Positions 26,171 through 35,728 of a stretch of 64,000 nt of DNA are shown here, piece after piece. Below the pieces are notes generated by a model. It was given only the letters and a program-made list of their open reading frames with translations. It did no database searches and had not been told where the DNA came from. Position 1 is the stretch's first letter. Each line of letters starts with the position of its first letter. Location of the stretch: assembly GCA_019914995.1 (NCBI GenBank), contig CM034131.1, positions 2,728,001 to 2,792,000 of the forward strand, in the 5' to 3' direction. This DNA is from Acanthochlamys bracteata (lineage: Eukaryota; Streptophyta; Magnoliopsida; Pandanales; Velloziaceae). Position numbers and translations under genes: made by a program.

Positions 26171-27290
26171 TAGTCCCGTAACAATTAAAATAGCGACTTC
26201 TCTGAGATCATGTCCAAACTAATTCAATACTAATAACAAAATATAGTGTAAGGCTACCGTATATAGGGGTGCTTGTGGGTTCTATGCAAACTCGGATCCC
26301 ATCTAAGCATTTTCAAGTATTCCGAAAAAGAAAACAAATTGTGTCAAAATTTGCATATATCGGGTCGGATCCTTCACTAGCATTGGGCTAATTTTTTATA
26401 TCATATCTAAATAGTGAATTCGGATGAGTTATTTCAATTCCATTTAAGAAATGGATTGGTTTGGTCTTTTGAATATTTATAATATAGACTTAGTAACTCA
26501 AATAATATTATGGTATTTTGAACTAACCACGACCTGGTTTGACTCAATAGATTTGAAAAAAACCTTTTCCAAACTTATTGGATCGATTTGGATCGGGTTG
26601 GATATTTTATTTAGGTCAGTTCGAATTTAATGGGATGTTTTAGCTCATCTTATCTAGTGCTTTTCATTTAAAAAAGACACACATTTTTTAATAAATCTAC
26701 AATATTTATAATTTTTTAAATTTAAAACGTACCAAAAAATTATATATCATATAATTTATATATATATAATTTTTATAATATTTTTTTAATCACAAAGATC
26801 AAGCTCGTTTTTCGAAAATCTTCAAAATATTTTTCATTCTAAAATAATTCCTTATTATAAGCACTCTTAAATGTTCCATTAAACACTTATTTTTAATTCC
26901 AAAAAAATTTCTTATTATAAGTACTGCACAAAATGTTCCCTTAAACACGTACCTGCACTATAAATATAAATTGCATGGTGGGGGCTGCTGATGATCAGTG
27001 GAATTTGGATACCACCAAATAGACATTAAATTTAATTTACTTAAGTAGAAGCTAAAAATGGTAAAGAAATTATAGTCGTTGAGTGGTTCTTTCAAATAAA
27101 AGAAAACGCAAAACAGACTTAATTAATTAAAATCTACAGAGCGCAGAAACCGTTCCCTCATCTCATCACCAGCCATCAAATGATCATTCACCACAACAGT
27201 CATTAGTGATCCAGTAGTAGACATTCTTCTAGTGTTCAGAAGTTCTTTTTTTCTTCAAATTCGATCGGGATCACGACGATCGGTTTTGAA
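26171..27290 (+). other. Intergenic DNA and 5' region of the WVD2-like gene
   Basis: AT-rich, with no coding region recognised. A stretch from 26264 begins TAGGGGTGCTTGTGGGTTC, a style seen at ends of plant hAT elements, but no matching right end was found. The promoter and 5' UTR of the following gene must lie in the last few hundred bases. Confidence 0.4.
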
Positions 27291-30289
27291 ATGGAGGACT
27301 GTGGTTCTCCCACCAGAACCGATAGAGATGTAAGTTTTTGTTTTCGTTTAAGAATTTGTAATCGTTTCGATAGTTTTTGTTGTGGGTCATGACGGTTTGT
27401 GCTGTTGCCAACCTGATTCCGATGAAAAATTTGTATCTTGATGGTTTTCTCAAAAAGTTTTAATTCATTGAACTAATCTTCTACTCTTTCCAAAAAAGAA
27501 AATCTTTAAAAAAGTGAGATAGAGAAATTCAAACGTGAGGTTGCGGTTGTTGGTTTTCCCAGTTTGTCAAGTTTTTGGTCTGATTCTGAGGAAAAGTTTG
27601 TCTCTTGCAGTTTGTTTGTTTTTCCCAAATTTCTTTAATTTCATTAGAACTATTATTATTCTCATTCTTAAAAAATCTGAAACGTTCGTGTATCTTTTTT
27701 TAATCGTGATATCTTCGAAGTCAGGATTTGTACGTATTTTTCTTAGACATTCTGGTGACATTTGCACGTGTTTCTTCATTGATTCCTCTTTTTCCCCCAA
27801 TCCGTGCCGATCTTCTCAATTTTCTGATGAGTTATTTCTTTTTCTTTTTTCCCCTTGATATAAAGTACTTCTTTCTCATCTAGCATATTAAATACTAACT
27901 CTTCTTTTTCTCAAAATTTCTTTGTGACTGTTTTAATATAAATCTTACGATTTTTGGAAGATCCGTAAATACTTTCTTGTTATTCTGTGTGCGCAATTGC
28001 TGAATTGTTTTTCCTCGACTTTGTTCTGCAATTCTGCTTCTTTTTTTTTTCTTTTTTTTTTTAAGTAACAGGTTTGTTCTGTAACCCTTGTCGCTCGTAG
28101 TTTTCCTTAGAATAAGTGAAGTGGTTGTCTATGATAAGAGTTGCCATATATATGATTGTTGCAGGTTAGCTTGATGAGAGCATTAAGATCATCAGTTTCT
28201 TTCGGGAGATTTGTCTCTGAGTCCTTAGATTGGGGCAAATGGTCATCTTTCCGTTATAATAGGTACTTGGAAGATGCAAAGAGGTACTCAGTCCGCGGCT
28301 CGGTAGCTGACAAAAAAGCTTTCTTTGAAGCTCATTACCAGAAGAAGTTAGCCAAACTTGAGGTTGGTCTAGACAATTCAAATACCCAAAATGGCCATGA
28401 AGGAGAATTAGGCGCTTCCGTGACTGATAGTAGCAACTATATTGAACCGCTAGACATCAGCGTTCAGTCTCAAAATTTTGCCTTTGATGTGGCTTCAGAT
28501 CAGGAAGAGGAAGTGCTGGATGCAGGAGCGAGTAATGATTTTCTTATACCAAGCATAGACAGAATTGATTTGGATAAAGAGAATTATTGGCTAGATATCA
28601 ATGATGTAAAATTTAATGCATTTGATGTCTCTTTAACTGAGTTGGGAGTGCAGCAAGTAGTTGAAGACATTGAAAATCAAAAGAGTGGCAATGGAATTGA
28701 GGTTGATAGGATCAGACAATCTGATCAACCACCACTGAAGGTAAATTAAATTTTATAAACATGTTTCTTTGCCAGAGTTCTCTTCTGAATGTGCCCAAAT
28801 TAACATTTTTTCAGGAAATTACGAGCAACGAGAGGAATGTCAAAGACACTAACATACTAAAAGCGCCTATTCCAAAGCCAACATTTGTGCATGAATCGCC
28901 AAAGGTCTTGCCATTACCTGAAAAAGATGTATCTCCAGTGCTATGTATGAAAGAAAATAAGTCACCATCAATCACCAAACTTTGTCGAGAAAAGAAGAAA
29001 TCTGCACTAAGGGCAATACGCATGTCAGCTGATTCCTATCAGCCTCGTACTCAAGAAATCTCTCCTTCTCTACTTAAAACATCATCAGTTCTAGAGAAGA
29101 TTAAGGCCTTTACCTACTTGTCAAGGGCCTCTCAGGATTGCTCACAAACTGCCAGAAAAAGGAGCTCAACAGGTTCTGGAGACCACATTCATCATCACCT
29201 CAAAACACCATCTGTGACAGCATCTCGTGCTCCACCTGTCAGTAAACCTATGTTAAAGGTTTCTGATGGTCATTCCCAAACTTCAAGAACCTTACCATCC
29301 ATACCTTCTAAAGCGAGCAGTAGTTCTTCCAGATCATCAATAATAGTGAGTAGTCTTAGAAATCAAGATTATAAATGCATTGAATTGGATATAGAAATTG
29401 TTATGCTTGATAAAGCATTAACTGCTATTCCAGGCATCTCCAAGTCAAGGAACAAATGTTGCACCAAAACCCTCTCAAGCAGATAGTCGAAGGTACCATT
29501 TAATGATAACCTGTTTCATGCTGTTAAATCTTTATTGCTAATTACTCGTTTTACTTTCACATTGTTATCTGTATGCTTAAATAGGTTATATTTAACTCAA
29601 GTATTAGAATTGCCATTCATGTTAGCGCGCCCATCATTATACTATCAGGTATTGTAAATATAGATAGAAAAGCCAAAGCTATCTCCACTTGGTAATACAC
29701 GCTATGGCTGAATCTGTTTTTAGTTGCTGATAGAAGCATTGCACTATCTCAACTTCATCCCTTTACAGTTCAAAAATGCCAAATTCTGGAAGAAAGCACG
29801 CTAGAATTCAGAGTGTGTTATCCTCTTTAAGCATACCAGTCGATGAGAAGGCAGATAAAAGCAAAGATGGAAGTTCTTTACAGGTATATACTTTTTGAAA
29901 TATAGCTGCAGCAGTTTTAAATTGGCTATTAATTGAAATCCTAAAATAGGGTTTTACGTGGCTGAGGCTTTGTTCCAGGTGTGCTGTTATGCTAAGGATA
30001 ATGTGGTCAGTGACCAGCCAAAAAGATTGCAGCTCCAATCTAAAGGACAGGTAGTCAGCTTTCCTACTTGGACTTTTATGTCTATATAACAGTTTGGCAT
30101 CTTAGAACACTCGTGTTGATTTTTTCAAGTTTATTGTGTTTCTTTTCTTTTATTATATAGAGTTTGATATTTTTTCTGTATTGATTTATGCTCATTTGTA
30201 TGTGTACATGTTAATAACTTCATTGAGTTTCTCCATCCATTTCTATATAGACAAAGAAAGGTGTAGATTATCCTCCTGGGAAAGGATGA
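27291..30289 (+). CDS. WVD2-like / TPX2-family protein lacking an obvious TPX2 core
   Basis: Seven in-frame exons: 27291-27329, 28165-28740, 28815-29345, 29434-29492, 29769-29883, 29979-30050 and 30251-30289 (TGA), about 476 residues. The N-terminal block SVSFGRFVSESLDWGKWSSF, followed by NRYLEDAKRYS and ADKKAFFEAHYQKK, is the signature of plant WVD2-like 7/MDP40-type proteins. These belong to the TPX2 family and bind microtubules. The middle is serine-rich and basic, containing HIHHHLKTPSVTASR and SKASSSSSRSSI. The C-terminal exons do not show the usual basic TPX2 core (KLEEK-like helix and an FKA-P-P-FY motif). Either I missed exons, or this is a short family member or a gene with a lost 3' end. 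The start codon gives MEDCGSPTRTDRD and splices in phase 0. Confidence 0.8.
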
Positions 30290-31666
30290 AACTGGAAACA
30301 TGAGCTATCACTAAGTAATTGATTCTGGTCATAAATTGGTGAATAGATATATGTAGTTGCAACGGTGCAGATTTAACATAAGAAAGAAGTAATGTGTTAG
30401 TGCTTGTAGAAAGTTGTGGAATATGATAGAGGTGCAAGAACAGAATTTTGTGAGGAAGTGCACAAAAGGAGCTTTGCTTTCTTTGTCCCTTTGTCACTTT
30501 TAGTGAAAAGATCCTAAGTTCAATGATTTAGTAGGTTAAACTAAAGTACCCGTAATTCAAGTCTCCAATACAGTTGCAGTTTTATGAGATGTTGCAAATT
30601 GAAAATTAGAAGTTATTGATGTTAAGAAGACAATCTAGGAAGAAAGGTTTACATTTATTGAGAAGTGCATGTTATCTGCATGTCTAAGAAATCTTCATTC
30701 TTTAACCAAATGTTTACAAGTCCATATCTTGTATGATTAGAACTAAGAGTTTACTTGATCAAGATGCTGGTTCTCAATATACTTCAGATCAATATAATTT
30801 TTTTGTAATTTGACACTCTGGAATGTAGGCTACATTGAAATGCTTGTAAGAAAAACCAATCACAAAGAAAGACACTCTCAACATTTTCAGGAGTCTTCAT
30901 TTCAGTGGCCAAGCATTTCAAGGAGAGAAGCTGTGGAAGAACATAAACGACCTACAAATTCCCCGATTTGGAAATAACCAGTAAATGTGGCATACTGAGA
31001 AGAGCGATAACTCCTGAGTCCAACATATGGAGCATGGGTTCTTATTCACCATTTTCAATTCATTATTATTTTCTTAACGTTGCATACAGATGCATAACGA
31101 GTCTGAAGAGTTCGATGCCGGTTGTCATCAGGTGATTATCGTCTTCAATTTTTGTTAGAATTGGGAGAAACTTGCTTTCATAATGTTTCAGGTATATAAT
31201 AATCATATGTTTGATTTTGTGTGACTGTGGTGTGTTATATGTGTTTAAAAATTTGAAGGATGTAGTACTTTTCAGGAAAGTGTTATTATAAGAGCATCAA
31301 ATTTGGACTTTCTTTCCCAGTAACATAATAAGAAGTTCGTAAAACACTATTTGTATCATAAAATCAGACCCAACTCGAGTGTTAATCCAAAAACCTACCG
31401 GAGCACCGGGTTTACCGGGGGGTCACCGAATTGACAAATCGGGTCAACTTTGCCGGCGGCGATCTGTGATCAGCAGCTATCAGTAATCAGCACCACAATT
31501 TTCGGTGATCACCGCAGCTATCAGTGAAGAGGTAGCCGATCTAGCTCAACCAACAACAACCCATTGCAGAATTAGCAATACAAAAACAGGAAAACCAAAT
31601 CAGTTTTTTTTCTTGTTGGAGAAATTAAAAGAAATCCCCTTGATAGAGATTGAAAGAGGAGGAGGG
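30290..31666 (+). other. 3' flank of the WVD2-like gene
   Basis: No certain gene. Two exon-like pieces are present: after an acceptor at about 30890 the frame reads ESSFQWPSISRREAVEEHKR to a stop, and 31091-31132 is an open piece between AG and GT. They could be alternative 3' exons of the upstream gene. Neither is supported by similarity. Confidence 0.3.
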
Positions 31667-31816
31667 ATGCCGACTAGTTATCTCTACAGAGTAGCCATCG
31701 CCTCCCTTCTCACTTTTCTTTTTCTTCTCCGCGACGGCGATGGCTATGACGTCATCATTGACGGAGCCGGCGTTGTTGGCTCTGCACTCGCGTGTACTCT
31801 TGGAAAGGTAGAGTAA
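31667..31816 (+). pseudogene. Squalene epoxidase N-terminal fragment
   Basis: A 49-codon ORF has a short membrane segment (RVAIASLLTFLFLL) followed by YDVIIDGAGVVGSALACTLG, the FAD-binding GxGxxG start of plant squalene monooxygenase (normally VIIVGAGVAG), an endoplasmic-reticulum enzyme of sterol synthesis. The ORF stops right after GKVE; AAGGTAGAG looks like a former splice donor read through. The rest of the enzyme of roughly 500 residues is absent. Val to Asp inside the nucleotide-binding motif also argues against function. Confidence 0.7.
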
Positions 31817-31858
31817 CGATTCCTCTCGCTCTTGCTCTGCCTCTCTTTCTCTCGCTCG

Positions 31859-32075
31859 ATCAAGTTTATTGCCGTGCTCTCTAGGCTTTCCTCCCTCTCC
31901 GGCGCGGCTATTGATGAGTTTTGCGTCAAGTATAAGCTTCCTGTAGGGAGATCTCGACTCGTTAATCTCTGTTACCAACGATGAAGATATCGAGCAAATG
32001 ATGCTGGAGTACAACAGGCTATTCCGCTTCGCCGCCTCTCCGTCGTCTCTGGTCGGTGACTCGGTAAATAAGTGA
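31859..32075 (+). pseudogene. PB1-domain fragment with a frameshift
   Basis: Immediately after the squalene-epoxidase piece the frame reads LSSLSGAAIDEFCVKYKLP. After a 1-nt shift it continues DLDSLISVTNDEDIEQMMLE and YNRLFRF to a TGA at 32073-32075. This is the PB1 fold of plant PB1-containing proteins (conserved Lys-Tyr-x-Leu-Pro, then a DLD..SV..DEDL acidic motif). The kinase or other partner domain is missing. It is unrelated to squalene epoxidase, so the pair is a chimera of gene fragments. Confidence 0.65.
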
Positions 32076-33451
32076 CTCGACCTGAAACGGCCGCTGGGTC
32101 ATTAATTTACGGTTGGACTCGACCTGTCTACTGAGATTCAGATTTGACTACACGGATGTTTGGAATGCTTATTACAAAATAAATTTTTTTTATAAAACTT
32201 ATTTTAAAAATATTTTTTTATTAAAAAATAATTAATAATAGATTTTATAATATAAAAATTTTAAAATATATTGTTTAAATTTTAAAATTTTAAAAATTTT
32301 ATTAAAAAGATGAAAAAATAATTAAAATAAAAAACGGATAATAAGTTGTTGAAAAGAAATGATTTGTATAGCACTTTCCAATGATTCTTAAAGAATAAAG
32401 GACTTTCTAAGTCTATAAGCAAGCTATTTAGTCAAAAACGATACTTTGATTTAATTAAAGGAGTTATTTAAAATAAAATTCATGAATAAATTGAAAGTAG
32501 CAAAAATAAAAATATATTTTGATCCGATATTTAATTTTAAATCTACAATTAATTTAGGTCACATATTTAAAAAATTTTTAAACTTTCATGCTAAGAAATT
32601 GTGGACTAATCAAGCACGATAAAAGTACCAATTTATGTTTCTATTAGTTTAGTTTAAAGTCATTATTTCAACAGACATTGAAATAATGAAAATTAAAAAA
32701 CATTTTCTGATTTTTAGGATCTATTTAAAACTTTTTAAACTAAAAGTTTTTTAAAAATAATTAAATATTTTTGTTACAATACACAAATTTATTTTTTATT
32801 GTAAGAAATAAATTTATTATTATAAATTTTATAAATAAAATTTATTAATATTTTTGCATTTCAAAAATGGTTTTATAATATTATTTAAAATTCTTTAAAA
32901 AGTTAAATGAAGCTAGAGAAGCACTTCCAAAAATGCACTTAAAATTCCTCCGACGTTTGCTGCTGATATTTTATTTGTCAAAGAAAAGAATACTTAATTA
33001 AGTAAATGAGGGATATAAAAGGTTTTAATTTGGTGACAAAACACTTTCAAATTATTTGCCCCTGTTTGGCATTGCTTATCAAATAAATAATTTTTTAATT
33101 TTTAATTTTATATTTTTTAATATATATTTTATAAATATATAGAATTTTATTTAAAATTTTAAAAAAATAAAAAAATTCTATATAGTAAAATTTTTTATTA
33201 TATATTTCTATTCTTTTTTAAAGTAAAACATAAAATATTTTTATTTTAAGAAAATTTTATTTCGTACGTACTCTCAAACATCCTATTGATTCGGACGGGT
33301 AAATAAATATATAAGATAATCATATGATTATCTAAGAACATTAAATAAAGAAAGTAAAAGGAAATAAAAATACAAAAGCAAAGGCAGAAAGAAAAAGGCG
33401 CCAAACTGGTTCCTGAAAGCCAACATTCAATGCCGTATATGCACGTTGCCC
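32076..33451. other. AT-rich intergenic DNA with MITE-like blocks; PPR promoter
   Basis: Two AT-rich blocks begin with similar words: ATGTTTGGAATGCTTATTAC near 32156 and TGTTTGGCATTGCTTATCAA near 33064. The second ends near 33283 with an inverted counterpart (CTCTCAAACATCC). They look like copies of one AT-rich MITE family also seen at 20322-20551. No gene is visible. The PPR promoter and leader lie at the end. Confidence 0.45.
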
Positions 33452-35728
33452 ATGCACCATCGGGCGCGCTCTGCCGCCGCCGCTGCAGCGCAAGCGTTCC
33501 ACGCCAAAGCAGTCGTTCTCGGCCTCGCCAACACGGACATCCCTACCATCTCCACTCTCATCAACACCTACGCCGATCTCCACGACCCATTCTCCGTTCT
33601 TAGTCTCTTCCACCGCCACCACAACCTTCCTCGCCGCGCGTTCATCTACAACACTGCGATTCGCTCACTTTCCTTCAACTATTTGGACACCGAAGCATTC
33701 TTTGTCTACAACTCCATGATTCAGTCAGGAGTTCTTCCCGATGACCACAGTTTTCCTTTCCTACTCACTGCTTGCGCTAGCTCTCGAGCTTTTAATAAAG
33801 GTATAGAAGCCCATGGGTCGGTATTCAAGCTTGGCTTTGTGTCTGATGTGTTCGTGAATAATACTCTTGTGTCGTTTTATGGTGCGTGCGGTTTTGTTGA
33901 AGATGCTGAAAAGTTGTTCGATGAAATGCCTGAACGGGATGTTATTTCCTGGAACACGATTATTTCAGTCTTTGCGGATAGTGGGTTTCTGCTAGATGCG
34001 GCAAGGACATTCGTTGAGCTATGTAAGAGTGGGTTGGCAATTAACTCAGTCAGCATTATAAGTACACTGCCAGTGTGTGCTGTGATGGGAGATCGTGCAT
34101 TTGGGGAGGGAGTTCAAGGGTATGCGCTAAAGAATGGGTTGGATTTTAACGTTGCAGTTGGTAATGCTTTCATTGATTTGTATGGAAAGATTGGGGATTC
34201 AGAGGCGTCAATGAGATTGTTCTGTTGTATGCTCGAGAGGAACAACGTTTCTTGGAATTCTATTATAGGTGCTCTTGTTCATACCAGGAAGTTTCTAGAT
34301 GCTTTAAACATGTTCCGCAAATTGTTGGCTGTTGACGAGGAGAAGCCAAATTCAATTACCATCTCGAGTTTGTTGCCTGCATTGGTCGAGCTGGGGCTAT
34401 TTAGTATAGGTAGAGAAGTACATGCATTCAGTATGAGGACCGCAGTAGATTCTGACATCTTTGTTGCTAATTCACTTTTGGATATGTACGCAAAGTCAGG
34501 ATGTTTTGTTAAAGCATCAAACCTCTTCCATCAAATGTGTTATAGGAATGTCGTCTCTTGGAATGCAATGATAGCTAATTGCACACAAAATGGTGCTGGA
34601 CAAGTAGCTCTTAATCTTGTTCGGGAGATGCAGCTAAATGGTGAGAGTCCTAATTCCATTACCTTCACAAATGTCCTTCCTGCTTGTTCAAGGATGGCTA
34701 CACTGAAGAAGGGTAAAGAAATCCATGCTCAGTCAATCCGGGACAATTTATTTTCTGACTTGTTTGTTTCGAACGCATTGATTGATATGTATGCAAAGTG
34801 TGGAAGATTGGATCTTGCTCGATATGTGTTCGACATCTCTGAGAAAGATCAGGTGACTTACAATAGTTTGATTGTTGGCTACTCTGAGAGTCTCTGGTGT
34901 GCTGAAGCACTGATTCTGTTTGAAGAAATGAGACTTGCTGGTCATGATTATGATGTTGTATCTTTCATGGGTGCCTTGTCAGCCTGCACCTATCTGTCTG
35001 CATTCAAGCAAGGAAGGGAGGTTCATGCATTGTCTGTAAAGAAAATGTTGCACATGTATCTTTTTGTGGCAAATTCACTTTTAGAGTTGTATGTCAAAAG
35101 TGGGAGGCTGGATCTTGCTACGAAGATTTTTGATAGGATCTCAAACAGGGATGTTGCCTCATGGAACACCATGATTCTAGGATATGGCATGCAATGTGAT
35201 TTTCACACTGCTGTCTGCTTGTTTGACATGATGAAGGATGATGGAGTAGAGTATGACCATGTATCTTATGTTGCAGTCCTATCAGCTTGCAGCCATGGAG
35301 GACTAGTGGACAGTGGCAAGAAGTACTTCAACCAGATGTTAACTGAAAACATTAAGCCAGGGCAAATGCATTATGCTTGTATGGTTGATCTCCTTGGCCG
35401 AGCAGGGCTGATGGAGGAAGCAGAAGATTATATCAGAAGCATGCCATTTGAGGCTGACTCCAATGTTTGGGGAGCACTACTTGGTGCATGTCGTGTTCAT
35501 GGGAATATAGAGCTGGCTAGGTTGGCAGCAGAGCACTTGTTTGAACTAAAACCACAACACTCTGGTTACTATATTTTGTTATCGAACATGTATAAAGAGG
35601 TTGGGAGATGGGATGAAGCAAATGAAATCAGGGAACTAATGAAGTCTAGGAAGGTGAAGAAGAACCCAGGTTTCAGCTGGGTACACACTGGGAATAAGAT
35701 GCGTGCTTTTGTAGTGGGAAAAACATGA
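33452..35728 (+). CDS. Pentatricopeptide repeat protein, PLS class, E-type C-terminus
   Basis: A single intronless ORF of 758 codons from the ATG at 33452 (MHHRARSAAAAAAQAFH). The reading frame is open a little further upstream but contains no earlier ATG. About twenty PPR motifs of the P-L-S pattern are visible, with many copies of the kind NTLVSFYGACGFVEDAEKLF, MPERDVISWNTIISVF and NSLLDMYAKSG. The end, VWGALLGACRVHGN then YYILLSNMYKEVGRWDEA and KKNPGFSWV, is the E motif. The protein stops after an E+-like stub (NKMRAFVVGKT), with no DYW deaminase domain. Such proteins act in mitochondria or plastids in RNA editing or processing, with E-type members usually recruiting a DYW partner. Organelle and RNA target cannot be read from this sequence. 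Confidence 0.95.
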   Translation: MHHRARSAAAAAAQAFHAKAVVLGLANTDIPTISTLINTYADLHDPFSVLSLFHRHHNLPRRAFIYNTAIRSLSFNYLDTEAFFVYNSMIQSGVLPDDHSFPFLLTACASSRAFNKGIEAHGSVFKLGFVSDVFVNNTLVSFYGACGFVEDAEKLFDEMPERDVISWNTIISVFADSGFLLDAARTFVELCKSGLAINSVSIISTLPVCAVMGDRAFGEGVQGYALKNGLDFNVAVGNAFIDLYGKIGDSEASMRLFCCMLERNNVSWNSIIGALVHTRKFLDALNMFRKLLAVDEEKPNSITISSLLPALVELGLFSIGREVHAFSMRTAVDSDIFVANSLLDMYAKSGCFVKASNLFHQMCYRNVVSWNAMIANCTQNGAGQVALNLVREMQLNGESPNSITFTNVLPACSRMATLKKGKEIHAQSIRDNLFSDLFVSNALIDMYAKCGRLDLARYVFDISEKDQVTYNSLIVGYSESLWCAEALILFEEMRLAGHDYDVVSFMGALSACTYLSAFKQGREVHALSVKKMLHMYLFVANSLLELYVKSGRLDLATKIFDRISNRDVASWNTMILGYGMQCDFHTAVCLFDMMKDDGVEYDHVSYVAVLSACSHGGLVDSGKKYFNQMLTENIKPGQMHYACMVDLLGRAGLMEEAEDYIRSMPFEADSNVWGALLGACRVHGNIELARLAAEHLFELKPQHSGYYILLSNMYKEVGRWDEANEIRELMKSRKVKKNPGFSWVHTGNKMRAFVVGKT

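Noticed and set aside
26264..26650. Possible hAT element starting TAGGGGTGC
   Set aside because: No inverted right end or 8-bp duplication could be found.
33446..33451. A start two codons upstream of the PPR ATG
   Set aside because: That codon is TTG. The first in-frame ATG is at 33452.
34698..34945. Antisense ORFs inside the PPR gene
   Set aside because: Shadows of the coding strand in a strongly supported gene.
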